Numbered from the stretch's first letter, positions 1 to 9,024 are shown. The stretch is 64,000 nt of DNA from SXOA01 sp046153945 (GCA_046153945.1 JBJXFF010000187.1:1-64000); one strand, 5' to 3'. A program made the numbers and translations. Notes: generated from the sequence alone by a model not told the origin.

Positions 1-1
1 C

Positions 2-127
2 ATCGTCAACTACTACACCGCCAAGCGGCTGCTGCACGCCCTGTCGCTCAGCATCCAAAGGCACGAGTCCGTCTTCGGCGTCCTCGAGACCGACATCCAG
101 AAGCGCCTCAAGCCGCAAAATCGCTAA
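2..127 (+). CDS. DUF3467-like protein, C-terminal fragment
   Basis: The window opens inside a plus-strand gene of which the last 41 codons remain, ending in TAA at 125-127. The visible tail contains 'TAKRLLHALSLSIQRHESVFG' in pieces: a Lys-Arg-Leu-Leu helix followed by a helix with His-Glu-x-x-Phe-Gly. This resembles the C-terminus of the small DUF3467 family ('AKRLL.AL...L..YE..FG'). The function of that family is unknown. The start and most of the domain lie upstream, so the call rests on a short stretch. Confidence 0.5.
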   Translation: MVNYYTAKRLLHALSLSIQRHESVFGVLETDIQKRLKPQNR

Positions 128-186
128 GTGATTTGAAAGTTCTCTGTCTCCAATTTCAAGTCTCTGCTCACAAATCGAAATCGCCG

Positions 187-232
187 AAGCCCGCGTGGTG
201 CCATGTGCATCGCGCGGGCTTATTCGTTTCCT
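187..232. terminator. Hairpin between convergent genes
   Basis: The arms AAGCCCGCG (187-195) and CGCGGGCTT (213-221) pair perfectly over 9 bp with a 17-nt loop, followed by a T-containing run. It lies between the stop of the first gene (127) and the stop of the convergent PPOX gene (252). It could end transcription in both directions, but the long loop lowers confidence. Confidence 0.4.
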
Positions 233-251
233 CGCTCACTGGGCACCGCCC

Positions 252-887
252 CTAGTAAAGCCGCTGAGCGTAGGATTCTTCAATGGCCGCATGGAGCGAC
301 TCTACCGATTGCCCGGCAACTTGCGTTTGATCCAGGAGAATCTGCGCGAAACTCGGCAGCGAGGACTTGCGTGGGATGCCCTGCCAGAGTTGCGAGCGAA
401 TCAGGGCTTTGGCGCATTGCAGGAAGCACTCCTCGACTTCGACCCCAATGGCCACTAGAGGTGTTTTGCCCTGCGCGGTCAGCGACGCCAGCATTGCCTC
501 GTCCTGAAGGACGCAGGCCCTGCCATTGACGCGCATTGTCTCGCCTAATCCCGGCACGAGAAATAGCAGCCCAATGCGGCCAGTTTCGATGATGTTCCGC
601 AGGCTGTCGGCGCGACGATTGCCGGTGCGCTCGGGAATGACGAGCGTCTTCGGGTCCAAAACCTTGGCCAGTGCCCCTGGCGCATCACCGCGAGGAGAGA
701 CGTCGCAACTCCCATCAAGGCCCACGGTCCCGATTAAGAGGAACGGGGACTCGGCAATGAACTGGGTCATGTGCTGATCCAACTCGGCGAGTTGTTTCTT
801 GACCGCCACTTCACTGGGGACGCCGATCAGGCCCGTGAGTTCCGCGGCGGTGGTGATGAGCTTTTGAAACTTCCCGAATTGGTTCAT
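252..887 (-). CDS. PPOX-type FMN-binding flavoprotein (MSMEG_1061-like)
   Basis: The 211-residue protein resembles the pyridoxamine 5'-phosphate oxidase-like family in which FMN binds in a split beta-barrel. Supporting segments are 'SPFLLIGTVGLDGSCDVSPRGD' read in parts, then 'KTLVIPERTGNRRADSLRNI' and 'IGLLFLVPGLGETMRVNGRA', the usual strand-loop-strand order. Substrate is unknown; relatives act as F420- or FMN-linked reductases or as stress proteins. Its ATG overlaps the stop of the upstream kinase gene by the tetranucleotide ATGA (884-887), so the two are probably translationally coupled. Length is typical of the family. Confidence 0.85.
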   Translation of the reverse strand: MNQFGKFQKLITTAAELTGLIGVPSEVAVKKQLAELDQHMTQFIAESPFLLIGTVGLDGSCDVSPRGDAPGALAKVLDPKTLVIPERTGNRRADSLRNIIETGRIGLLFLVPGLGETMRVNGRACVLQDEAMLASLTAQGKTPLVAIGVEVEECFLQCAKALIRSQLWQGIPRKSSLPSFAQILLDQTQVAGQSVESLHAAIEESYAQRLY

Positions 888-2776
888 TTGGTAGTCAACT
901 CCTCCAGAACAAAGTTCTCCAGCCAGGCCGGACCTTTTTCCACTCGCAGCCGAAATTCGCTCTCCGGACGTTGGTGGTAGAGAGGCAAAGTCCCAATGTC
1001 CACGCCGTCCACACTTGCAATCCAGCCCCCTGGCTGCCGTTCCAGCTTGACGCTATGGACATCGTCGACATCCTTGGCGAATGGCCGTGGCGGGCGAGTT
1101 GTTCTACCCGGAACGAACGAGCCTCGGTCCCCGTCGCAATATCCCAGCACGCTGCCGGCCCGGGTCATGCGCAGGATGCACCGGTGTTCTTGGTAATTCG
1201 CTAGATCGAAGTGGAGTTCCATCGCCTCCGCCTTTTGAAAAGAGAAACCGAACTCGATTTGATAGAACTTCGGCGGCTCGGCAGCTCCCAGGAGTGCGGG
1301 CAACTTTCGAGCTGTTACTCCATCGGAACCGATGACCACTCTTCCCCCTTCGTCGTCCTTGCCGGGAATCCACGTTCCGCTGAGGTTTTTCCAGCCACGC
1401 AGATTTTCGCCGTTGAAGAGCGAGACAGACTTTCCGATATTGACGAGCTCTCGGGCGACGGGAAGAGGCTGCCTTGTGAAAAAGTTGACGACGGCGAGCA
1501 AAATCAAGACCAGCGCGGCGGCACCCGCGCCGCCGGGGAGCAGCCATCGCGGCAGCTTGCGAGGAACTGGTTTTGGCAATGGCGGCGGGGAAGTGGGCTG
1601 CTCGGGTAAACGAGTTTCTTGTGATTTGAAGTCAGCGATCGGCATCGCCGCGGTTTCTCCCGCATGGACTGGCGCATCTCTCTTCGCCAGCGAATCAATC
1701 TTCCGAAGTAGCTCCTCATAGCTCACGGGCCGCTGCTGTGGATCGCGGCGTAGCATTTGGGAAACAAGAGCGGAAGAAGCTTCACTAACGCGTGGGTTGA
1801 GTGTTCGTACTGACTCGATTTCTCCCGTCAACTTCGCCGACATAATTTGCGACAGAGTCTTGCCGTGCAGCGGAGGCTGGCCGGCGAGCATTTGCCAGGC
1901 GGTCGCGCCGAGGGCATAAATGTCGGTTCGCAAATCGATGTTGCCGCCGTCGAGTTGTTCGGGGGCCATGTAATGCGGGCTTCCCATCGTGGTGCTAGCC
2001 ATTGTCAGGCGAGTCCGCTCCAGGCTCCCCTCCTCCGACGAGAGAAACGCCAGGCCGAAGTCTGCGATTTTTACCAGCGGCATTCCGGCCGGCAGTGGAA
2101 AGCCTTCGGGCGGCTGAACGAGGAGCAGATTGGCCGGCTTGATGTCCCGGTGAACGACGCCTCCTTTCGCCGCATGGGCCAATCCCGCCGCCGCCTGTCG
2201 CAAGAGGCCCCAGGCGAGCGCCTCATCCAGCGGCCCAACCCGCGTCGCCAACTTCTCCACGTCCTCTCCTTCAACCAGTTCCATCGCAAAGAAGAGCCGC
2301 CCTTGATGCCGGCCGAAGTCGTAGGCGGCAATGATATGCGGATGCATGAGCCGGGCCACCGCCTGGGCTTCTTGCTCGAACCGCTGCACGGCAGACGGGT
2401 CCGCGAGTTGGCTGACCAGAACAGTCTTGAGCGCCACAACCCGGTCGAGGCTCTTCTGGCGTGCCCGATAAACGACTCCCATCCCCCCTTTGCCGAGCAG
2501 ACCCATGATTTCGTATCCCGGCACCGCGTCTCCCGGCCGGAGCAGCGTCTCGATGATGTCCACCTGCGACGGGCTGAGCAGCCCCTGTCGCAACGCCAGA
2601 TGGGCGGGAAGAATCTGCTGCGTATCCGCCTCCGCCGCCAACTTGGCCGCAACATCTGCATTCAACATCGCCAGTTCGCTGGCGATTGTGAAGAACGTCC
2701 GCCGCGTTTCAACTCCGACCGGCAGGTCGGTAGTCTCGGGGATGGCCGGCTTGGAAGAAGCAATATCCACCGTCAC
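884..2776 (-). CDS. Membrane-anchored Ser/Thr protein kinase with C-terminal DUF1080-like domain
   Basis: 630 residues from a GTG start. A Hanks-type kinase domain covers about residues 88-360: glycine loop 'GKGGMG' (95-100), ATP lysine K117, catalytic 'HRDIKPAN' (209-216) and metal-binding 'DFG' (239-241). A Pro-rich linker and one membrane segment (about 411-433) follow. The last 180 residues begin 'LFNGENLRGWKNLSG', the opening signature of the 3-keto-disaccharide hydrolase (DUF1080) jelly-roll fold. The topology suggests a cytoplasmic kinase with an extracytoplasmic sugar-binding-like sensor. The gene diverges from the cytochrome gene at 2822 and is coupled to the flavoprotein downstream. 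Confidence 0.92.
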   Translation of the reverse strand: MTVDIASSKPAIPETTDLPVGVETRRTFFTIASELAMLNADVAAKLAAEADTQQILPAHLALRQGLLSPSQVDIIETLLRPGDAVPGYEIMGLLGKGGMGVVYRARQKSLDRVVALKTVLVSQLADPSAVQRFEQEAQAVARLMHPHIIAAYDFGRHQGRLFFAMELVEGEDVEKLATRVGPLDEALAWGLLRQAAAGLAHAAKGGVVHRDIKPANLLLVQPPEGFPLPAGMPLVKIADFGLAFLSSEEGSLERTRLTMASTTMGSPHYMAPEQLDGGNIDLRTDIYALGATAWQMLAGQPPLHGKTLSQIMSAKLTGEIESVRTLNPRVSEASSALVSQMLRRDPQQRPVSYEELLRKIDSLAKRDAPVHAGETAAMPIADFKSQETRLPEQPTSPPPLPKPVPRKLPRWLLPGGAGAAALVLILLAVVNFFTRQPLPVARELVNIGKSVSLFNGENLRGWKNLSGTWIPGKDDEGGRVVIGSDGVTARKLPALLGAAEPPKFYQIEFGFSFQKAEAMELHFDLANYQEHRCILRMTRAGSVLGYCDGDRGSFVPGRTTRPPRPFAKDVDDVHSVKLERQPGGWIASVDGVDIGTLPLYHQRPESEFRLRVEKGPAWLENFVLEELTTK

Positions 2777-2821
2777 ATTCTAGTCGTCATTCCGCGCCGA
2801 GGTAGTCTCCGGAGCGGCTCC

Positions 2822-5683
2822 ATGATTAAACTGGTAGTCATGCATTGCCGCATTCCACTCTGTGCCGCCACACTGCTCCTGATTGCCGCTATTTCGCTGG
2901 CAGAGGAGATGCCGCAGCTTCCCCCCGCGGTCGCGAGGACCGTGGACTATGCCAAGGATGTGCAGCCACTCCTCGCCCGCCACTGCTACAAGTGCCACGG
3001 CCCCGACAAGCAGGAAAGCAGCTTTCGGCTGGATCAGAAGGGTGCGGCGCTCCGCGGCGGCGATTGGGGGGACAAGCCGATGGTGGTGGGCAAGAGTGCT
3101 GAAAGCCCACTCATCAAAGCGGTCGCCGGGCTGTTGCCTGACCTGAAGATGCCGCCGGAAGGAGAGCGGCTGACGGCGGACGAGATTGGCATTCTGCGGG
3201 CCTGGGTGGATCAAGGTTTGTCCTGGCCGGATTCCGGCGGCTTTGAAGAGAAGTTGACTACCCACCATTGGTCCTTCCAGCCGGTGAAAGTTGTCCTGCC
3301 CAAATCGGCTGCTGATCCGAAGGCGAAGAACCTGGTTGATGGCTACTTGCTGGATAAACTTCAGGAGAACGGCCTCGCTTTCTCGCCACCCGCCAACCGA
3401 GTCTCGCTCATTCGCCGGCTCTATTTTGATCTCATCGGACTGCCGCCAACGCCGGACGAAGTCGCTGCCTTCGTTGCCGACCTACAGCCCGACGCCTACG
3501 AACGACTCGTCGATCGACTGCTGGCGAGTCCCCGACATGGAGAGCGGTGGGCTCGGCATTGGCTGGATGTCGTTCGCTTCGCCGAAACGAACGGCTTTGA
3601 AACCAACACGCCGCGGCCGGACGCGTACCATTATCGCGATTACGTCATCCGAGCTCTGAACGCCGACAAGCCGTATGACCGATTCGTTTTCGAGCAACTT
3701 GCGGGAGACAGCGTGGGAGAAGATGCGGCGACTGGCTATCTCGTGGCAGGGCCTATGGATCAGGTGAAGAGCCCCGACATCAACCTGACCCAGATGCAGC
3801 GGCAGGATGAGCTCGCGGATATAGTTAGCGTCACCGGCATGACCTTCCTCGGCCTGACCACGGGCTGCGCACGCTGCCACAACCACAAGTTCGATCCTGT
3901 CACGCAGCAGGACTACTACTCGCTGCAAGCCGTCTTCGCTGGTGTGCAGCATGGCACACGAGCGATGCGAACCACTACCGAGAAAAACCGCGACAGTGAG
4001 ATTGCCGCACTTCAGAAGCGACTGTTGGAAGTTGAGGCCGACCTGCGAGGACTTGAACAATCTCATGAGCCGCTGGCCAGCGTCGCCGACAATCCTCCCG
4101 CCGACAAACTCCGTCCGCCGGTGAACTCCCGCGTCAATATCGAGCGTTTTTCGCCGGTCCGCGCGAAGTTCCTCCGCTTCACCGTTGAGGCGACGAACTC
4201 GTCAGAGCCGTGCGTTGATGAACTGGAAGTCTACAAGGTCGACGGCGACAAATCCTCGTCACCGAATTTGGCTCTCGCTTCCTCCGGCGGCAAGGTTACT
4301 TCCTCTGGCAACCTCGCCGGTTTTGCGATCCACAAGCTGGAGCATGTCAACGACGGCAAGTATGGCAACTCGCAGAGTTGGATCTCGAGCGCTCCGGGGA
4401 CCGGCTGGGTGCAGATTGAGTTGAAGGAGCCCGTGGAAGTTGGGCGAATTGTTTGGGGGCGAGACCGCAACGGGGTGTATGCGGATCGCTTGGCCGTGAA
4501 GTACAAGATTGAAGCGGCTGCTCTAGAAGGAAAATGGCAGCTTGTGGCGAGTTCCAAGGACCGGTTGCCGCTGGGGAATGGCGCCGCGAATTCGGTCAAT
4601 CGCTTCGCATTTCTCCCCGCGGAGCAGCGCGCTCGTGCCGAAGGACTTGCGGCCGAGAGTCAGCGACTGGCGGAGAAGCTCAAGTCGCTGCAAAACGTCA
4701 ACGTCGCCTATGCCGGTACTTTTTCTCAGCCGGGTGCGACGTATCGCCTCTACCGGGGAGACCCGATGCAGAAGCGGGAGGAAGTGCCGCCCGATGCGCT
4801 CGGCGTGATCGGCTCGCTGCAACTCAAGACGAATGAAGCGGAACAGGCTCGCCGCGTGGCACTGGCGAATTGGCTGGTGAAGGGAGAGAACCCGCTTCCC
4901 GCCCGCGTGATGGTCAACCGCCTCTGGCAGCACCATTTTGGGACCGGCATCGTTGCGACCCCCAGCGACTTCGGCAAGAACGGCATTCCGCCAACCCATC
5001 CGGAACTACTGGATCGACTTGCCAGTGAACTCATCCGCGGCGGTTGGTCGCTCAAGAAAGTCCACCGCCTTATTCTCACGTCGGCGGCCTACCAGCAGTC
5101 CAGCCGGCCGCTGGAGAAGGGATTGGCGGTCGATGCTTCGTCGCGATTGTTGTGGCGGTATCCGCCGCGGCGTTTGGAGGCGGAGGTGGTTCGGGACTGT
5201 GTGCTGGCGGTAACTGGCTCGCTCGACTTGTCGATGCACGGCCCGGGATACAGTGTTTTCCTTCCCAACGACAACTATGTGCGAGTCTACACCCCCAAAA
5301 CCGAATGGACCGCGGGAGAATGGCGGCGAATGATCTACATGACGAAGGTCCGCATGGAACAGGATCCGGTCTTTGGAGCCCTCGATTGTCCCGACGCCGG
5401 CCAGGCCTCCGCCAAACGCAGCCGCTCAACCACCGCCTTGCAGGCCCTCAACCTCTTCAACAGCAGCTTCACGCTTCAGCAGTCGGAGTTGCTCTCGACG
5501 CGCGTGAAGTTGTTGACTGGCGACGCCCCTGCTGCTCAAGTCCATCAACTCTTCGTGCTCGCCTTCAATCGTGAACCGAGTCGCGAAGAGCAGGCCGGCG
5601 CGATGCGCCTCCTGCGTGAACATGGACTGGCCGCCTTATGCCGAGCCGTGCTGAACGCCAACGAATTTGTCTTCGTCCCCTAA
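2822..5683 (+). CDS. PSCyt1/DUF1549/DUF1553 planctomycete cytochrome-like protein
   Basis: 953 residues beginning with a hydrophobic signal peptide ending near 'ISLAEE'. A class-I-like haem motif C55-x-x-C58-H59 lies in 'LLARHCYKCHGPDKQ' (PSCyt1). DUF1549 follows (from about residue 180; 'RLYFDLIGLPPTPDE', 'RHWLDVVRFAET'), with a further 'CARCHNHKFDP' site. A discoidin-like beta segment ('FLRFTVEATNSSEPCVDELEV') then precedes C-terminal DUF1553 ('NRLWQHHFGTGIV', 'RSTTALQALNLFN'). Such proteins are exported and abundant in planctomycetes; their biochemical role is not established. The ATG at 2822 or 2840 fits the signal peptide. The longer open frame back to 1847 is antisense to the kinase and is not used. 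Confidence 0.9.
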   Translation: MIKLVVMHCRIPLCAATLLLIAAISLAEEMPQLPPAVARTVDYAKDVQPLLARHCYKCHGPDKQESSFRLDQKGAALRGGDWGDKPMVVGKSAESPLIKAVAGLLPDLKMPPEGERLTADEIGILRAWVDQGLSWPDSGGFEEKLTTHHWSFQPVKVVLPKSAADPKAKNLVDGYLLDKLQENGLAFSPPANRVSLIRRLYFDLIGLPPTPDEVAAFVADLQPDAYERLVDRLLASPRHGERWARHWLDVVRFAETNGFETNTPRPDAYHYRDYVIRALNADKPYDRFVFEQLAGDSVGEDAATGYLVAGPMDQVKSPDINLTQMQRQDELADIVSVTGMTFLGLTTGCARCHNHKFDPVTQQDYYSLQAVFAGVQHGTRAMRTTTEKNRDSEIAALQKRLLEVEADLRGLEQSHEPLASVADNPPADKLRPPVNSRVNIERFSPVRAKFLRFTVEATNSSEPCVDELEVYKVDGDKSSSPNLALASSGGKVTSSGNLAGFAIHKLEHVNDGKYGNSQSWISSAPGTGWVQIELKEPVEVGRIVWGRDRNGVYADRLAVKYKIEAAALEGKWQLVASSKDRLPLGNGAANSVNRFAFLPAEQRARAEGLAAESQRLAEKLKSLQNVNVAYAGTFSQPGATYRLYRGDPMQKREEVPPDALGVIGSLQLKTNEAEQARRVALANWLVKGENPLPARVMVNRLWQHHFGTGIVATPSDFGKNGIPPTHPELLDRLASELIRGGWSLKKVHRLILTSAAYQQSSRPLEKGLAVDASSRLLWRYPPRRLEAEVVRDCVLAVTGSLDLSMHGPGYSVFLPNDNYVRVYTPKTEWTAGEWRRMIYMTKVRMEQDPVFGALDCPDAGQASAKRSRSTTALQALNLFNSSFTLQQSELLSTRVKLLTGDAPAAQVHQLFVLAFNREPSREEQAGAMRLLREHGLAALCRAVLNANEFVFVP

Positions 5684-5694
5684 CGAACTGTCTC

Positions 5695-6900
5695 ATGCGA
5701 ACTACCTGGAACTTTCATACCGCCGGTCAGCTAGTCTTCGGCAACGGCGCGGCGAGGCAACTCGGCGCATTGCTGGCCAAACGCAAGCTGCACCGGGCGT
5801 TCGTCGTGACCGACAAGCATTTGGTTGCGGCCGAGATCGCCCCGAGAGTTCTGCAATCGCTGACCGAAGCTTCGCTCAGCACCCATCTTTTTGACGAAGG
5901 GGCGGCCGAGCCCTCGATTGAAGTGGCGGTTAAGGCAGCGGAATGGGCCAAGGCCTTCAAACCGGACTGCATCGTCGGTCTCGGCGGCGGCAGCAATATG
6001 GACCTGGCGAAGATCGTGGCCGTATTGGTCACGCATGGCGGCTCGCCGGAGCAATTCTTCAGCTTTGGGAATGTGCCTGGACCGGTGCTGCCACTGGTCT
6101 GTGTCCCCACGACAGCGGGAACGGGGAGCGAAGTCTCGCACGCGGCTGTGCTGACGGATACGGCGAACAAGATGAAGGTCAGCACGCTCAGCAACTTTCT
6201 GCGGCCGGCACTAGCCGTTGTCGATCCGGAACTTACCTATACTTGTCCCCCGAAAGTCTCTGCCGACAGCGGCATCGATGCCCTCACGCACGCGATTGAA
6301 GCCTATACCGCCATCGACTATCCGCAGCTTGAAATGGGCCTGGGTGATGACGTTGCTTATCAAGGAAAGCATCCGCTGGGGGATTGCCTGGCGGAGAAGG
6401 CAATCTCGCTCATCGGTCAACATCTCGTGGCCGTGGTGAAGGACGGCAGCAACAAGGGTGCGCGGGAGGGGATGGCTTTGGCGGCGACTTTGGCCGGCAT
6501 GGCATTCTCCAACTGCGCGGTGGCGCTAGTGCATGCCCTCGAGTATCCTCTGGGAGGGGCAATTCATGTTTCTCATGGGGCGGGTAACGGACTGCTCCTG
6601 CCGTACGTGATGCGGTTCAATCTGTCGGAGCGGAAAGCGGCCTTCGCCCGCATTGCGGCGCTGCTCGGCGAGAACATCAGCGGGCTTTCCGAGGACGCCG
6701 CCGCCGAGAAAGCCATCTCCGCCGTGGACCGCATCCGCTCCGAGATCGGCATCCCGCAGCGCATCCGCGACATTGGTGGAAAGCGAGAGCAACTTCCTGA
6801 ATTCGCCACGAAAGCCTTCGCCATCAAGCGGCTGATGGCGGTGAATCCGCGGAGGGCGAGTGAAGCGGATTTGCTGGGGATCTTAGAAGCAGCGTTTTAG
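5695..6900 (+). CDS. Iron-containing alcohol dehydrogenase
   Basis: 401 residues from ATG 5695, 11 bp after the cytochrome gene. Group III (Fe-ADH) features: Rossmann 'GLGGGSNMDLAK' (about 96-106), 'PTTAGTGSEV' (139-148) and metal ligands D195, H199 ('DSGIDALTHAIEAY'), H280 and H294 ('HVSHGAGNG'). The 280/294 spacing matches FucO-type enzymes. It probably oxidises or reduces a small alcohol or aldehyde with NAD(P) in the cytoplasm. The tight spacing suggests one transcript with the DUF1549/DUF1553 gene, although one product is exported and the other is not. Confidence 0.92.
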   Translation: MRTTWNFHTAGQLVFGNGAARQLGALLAKRKLHRAFVVTDKHLVAAEIAPRVLQSLTEASLSTHLFDEGAAEPSIEVAVKAAEWAKAFKPDCIVGLGGGSNMDLAKIVAVLVTHGGSPEQFFSFGNVPGPVLPLVCVPTTAGTGSEVSHAAVLTDTANKMKVSTLSNFLRPALAVVDPELTYTCPPKVSADSGIDALTHAIEAYTAIDYPQLEMGLGDDVAYQGKHPLGDCLAEKAISLIGQHLVAVVKDGSNKGAREGMALAATLAGMAFSNCAVALVHALEYPLGGAIHVSHGAGNGLLLPYVMRFNLSERKAAFARIAALLGENISGLSEDAAAEKAISAVDRIRSEIGIPQRIRDIGGKREQLPEFATKAFAIKRLMAVNPRRASEADLLGILEAAF

Positions 6901-6902
6901 CC

Positions 6903-7313
6903 CTATGGCTTCTTCCTCAAATGCCCCGCGGTGGACTGGAAGTACTTGGTCCGCCGGACTTCAACGACCTCGCTGGTCTCGTCCTGCTGGCGGCGAAGGT
7001 CCTCCAGGTTTGAAGCGCAGAAGCGGCAGCCGATCTTTTGGATATGGAAGGTGATGTAGGTCATGTGCTCGTCGTCGAGCGCGGCCAGGAGGAAGCTGCC
7101 GAGGTGTTCGCGGCTGGGACAACTGAGCCGCGTGCGCCGCCAGATTTCGCCAACGCTATGCACCCCCGCATCGCGCCGGCCATTGATGGCGGAGAGCCGC
7201 GTCAGCAGTTCAGGCCGGGCGCGCAGCTCCTGCTCAATGGCGGCCATCTCTTCGGGAGGGAGCGCCTCTTCGAGGTAAGCTTCGAGTTCGGCTTGAGTGA
7301 TGCGGCGGGCCAC
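6903..7313 (-). CDS. Zinc-finger-like protein, putative anti-sigma factor
   Basis: 136 residues from a GTG that directly follows the sigma-factor stop (TAA|GTG). The N-terminal half is an acidic helical segment ('YLEEALPPEEMAAIEQELR'). The middle carries 'HIQKIGCRFCASNLEDLRRQ', a His-x5-Cys-x2-Cys arrangement like the zf-HC2/ZAS motif of anti-sigma factors. There is no membrane segment, so it would be a soluble regulator. Its position behind an ECF-type sigma gene supports a role in controlling that factor, but this is inferred from context and one motif. Confidence 0.6.
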   Translation of the reverse strand: MARRITQAELEAYLEEALPPEEMAAIEQELRARPELLTRLSAINGRRDAGVHSVGEIWRRTRLSCPSREHLGSFLLAALDDEHMTYITFHIQKIGCRFCASNLEDLRRQQDETSEVVEVRRTKYFQSTAGHLRKKP

Positions 7314-7958
7314 TTACGGATCCTCGTACAATTCCGGAAAGACTTCCGCGGACAATTCCTGGTTCTTCACCAGGCTCCGGAGCCGGGCGATGAAGTCGAA
7401 CTTGTAGTTAGCGACCTGTTGCTCGGTGATGTCCAGTTCCTCGGCCGCATCCTTGTTCGCCCAGCCGCGGACGAAGAGGAGTTCGGCACATTGGAGCTTG
7501 GTCCACTCCCCCTTTTCTCGCCAGCGGGTGATCTGGTCGCGGAGGGCTTCGGTGATCGCCTTCTCTTCCAGGTTCTTCCGCTCGCCACTGCGGGCGATGC
7601 TGCTAGCGACCCGGGCGCTGCCGGCCACTTCCCATGAGCCGGTCGAGTCCGCCCCGGCGGATAGCGGCACCGCGGGTCGGCGGCCTTCACGTCGCAGGTG
7701 GTCGGTCAGCTTGTAGGCACAGATCGAAAACAGGTAGCTCTCCAGTGGCCGCTTGCCGTCGTAATTGGGGAGACTGTTCAGGAACCCCATGAAGGCTTCC
7801 TGCACGATGTCCTCGCTCGGCCCGCGGCGGCCCAGGCGGCTTTCGACAAAGGCGAGCAGCCGCCCTTCGTAGCGGGCAATCAGGTCGGTCCAGGCATCTC
7901 CTTCGCCGCGGCGAATCCGCTCGATGAGCAGGGAGTCGGCATCCAGGGCGTGGGGCAT
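7314..7958 (-). CDS. ECF-type RNA polymerase sigma factor
   Basis: 214 residues from ATG 7958. Region 2 is recognisable ('LIARYEGRLLAFVESRLG', 'EDIVQEAFMGFLNSLPNY', 'LESYLFSICAYKLTDHLR'). Region 4 is a helix-turn-helix near 'GWANKDAAEELDITEQQVAN'. The frame stays open upstream to 8051, but that extension overlaps the neighbouring gene and a GC-rich hairpin, so ATG 7958 is preferred. It is cotranscribed with the zinc-finger protein downstream and probably with the membrane protein upstream. Target promoters cannot be predicted. Confidence 0.85.
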   Translation of the reverse strand: MPHALDADSLLIERIRRGEGDAWTDLIARYEGRLLAFVESRLGRRGPSEDIVQEAFMGFLNSLPNYDGKRPLESYLFSICAYKLTDHLRREGRRPAVPLSAGADSTGSWEVAGSARVASSIARSGERKNLEEKAITEALRDQITRWREKGEWTKLQCAELLFVRGWANKDAAEELDITEQQVANYKFDFIARLRSLVKNQELSAEVFPELYEDP

Positions 7959-8010
7959 GGGAGCGGCAGAAAAGGGCTTGGAACGCCGGTTCCGCTGCTT
8001 CCCCGGCAGA

Positions 8011-8032
8011 CCGCACACAGTGTGCGGGCCGC
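8011..8032 (-). repeat. Degenerate REP-like hairpin
   Basis: CCGCACAC (8011-8018) and GTGTGCGG (8020-8027) pair around one base, immediately after the stop of the membrane-protein gene. It shares the CCGCACAC/GTGTGCGG arms of the REP-like copies at 8982 and 9025 but lacks the GTAG foot and the TCC loop. Confidence 0.45.
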
Positions 8033-8962
8033 TTAGAGCCAGTAAATCCACCTGGCGAGGAGGGCACCGGAGCCGACAATAGCCAGTATCGCTGCCGCGG
8101 TCAGGAACTGCAAGCGTCCCGTGTAATACCCGCGGGTCGCATTATCGAGCCGGAAGTAACTGAAGATCGTCCCCAGGAACAACAACGCCCCGCCAGCGAT
8201 AAGCCCCGTCTGCAAAAGGCGGTAATAAGCGGTCAAATCATGCCACTGGCCGGTGATTTTCTGCCGGAAGTCGGGGCCGAATTCCACCAGGGCATGAATC
8301 TGCTGCATTGGGCCGGTCGAGGGAGAGATAATCTGCTCCTGGTAGACATTCTTTGATTGGACCAGTTCCCGCTTAATCCTCGCCACGTCATAGCCAACGA
8401 GCTGCGGCGCGAGCGTGCTGCCGAGCTGTTCCGCGATGTACTCGTCGGTCTTCGCCCGCAGTACCTTGTCTAATTCCAGGTTGGCTTCGGCCTCTGTTGA
8501 AAAGAGGCCGGAGGAAACGGCAATCGAGTGTTCCGAGCCGACGGTGACGTTCTTGCCCACCCATTCCGGACGGCCGGGGGGAATGACGATGCTATCGGGA
8601 TTGACTTTCGGAGGCGTGTGCAATTCGCCTGCGGGGAGTTTGGCGACAGGTGCGGATTCGTCGGCTGAACTCTTGGACGGGGCGGCTGTCGCCGGAGAAG
8701 GATCTTGTGTCGGCGAGGATTCCGGCAACTTCTTAGCAGCATCCTTAGCGCCGGTATCTGCCGCAAACAGGCTCGTGGAGTCGATGCTCGCGCAGCACCC
8801 GGAACAGACCGCCACGAACGCACCGCAGCCGGCCACCACGCACAGGGAGCCGAGGATTCCTTGAAGGGCCGCCCGGACCTGCTGCAATCGGAGCAGCGGA
8901 AGGCCGGCAATAACGGCAGCAACGAGGAGCGCGAGCGTCATGGGGATGATGGTTGTGGCCAT
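8033..8962 (-). CDS. Membrane protein of unknown function
   Basis: 309 residues with an N-terminal hydrophobic stretch (about 8-28), a second (about 35-58) with Cys pairs ('CSGCC'), an Ala/Pro/Ser-rich linker, a mixed alpha/beta region ('ISPSTGPMQQIHALVEFG') and two C-terminal membrane helices ('GLIAGGALLFLGTIFSYF', 'FLTAAAILAIVGSGALLA'). No catalytic motif was recognised. It lies between a kinase and an ECF sigma factor on the same strand, which suggests an envelope-sensing role, but nothing in the sequence proves it. Confidence 0.75.
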   Translation of the reverse strand: MATTIIPMTLALLVAAVIAGLPLLRLQQVRAALQGILGSLCVVAGCGAFVAVCSGCCASIDSTSLFAADTGAKDAAKKLPESSPTQDPSPATAAPSKSSADESAPVAKLPAGELHTPPKVNPDSIVIPPGRPEWVGKNVTVGSEHSIAVSSGLFSTEAEANLELDKVLRAKTDEYIAEQLGSTLAPQLVGYDVARIKRELVQSKNVYQEQIISPSTGPMQQIHALVEFGPDFRQKITGQWHDLTAYYRLLQTGLIAGGALLFLGTIFSYFRLDNATRGYYTGRLQFLTAAAILAIVGSGALLARWIYWL

Positions 8963-8981
8963 AGTTCACCTTGATTCCTAA

Positions 8982-9007
8982 GTAGCCCGCACACTCCGTG
9001 TGCGCGG
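8982..9007 (+). repeat. REP-like element, copy 1 (plus orientation)
   Basis: GTAG (8982-8985), then CGCACAC (8988-8994), loop TCC and GTGTGCG (8998-9004). A GTAG tetranucleotide at the foot of a palindrome is the hallmark of bacterial REP sequences. It faces copy 2 at 9025. Confidence 0.7.
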
Positions 9008-9024
9008 CAATTCAAAAAACTCAG

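Noticed and set aside
1847..2821. About 325 codons of open plus-strand frame continuous with the cytochrome gene
   Set aside because: It is entirely antisense to a clear kinase gene, lacks domain signals and is Arg/Pro-rich; the gene begins at the signal peptide near 2822.
7959..8051. N-terminal extension of the sigma factor
   Set aside because: It overlaps the neighbouring gene and encodes the degenerate REP-like hairpin; ATG 7958 gives the normal family length.
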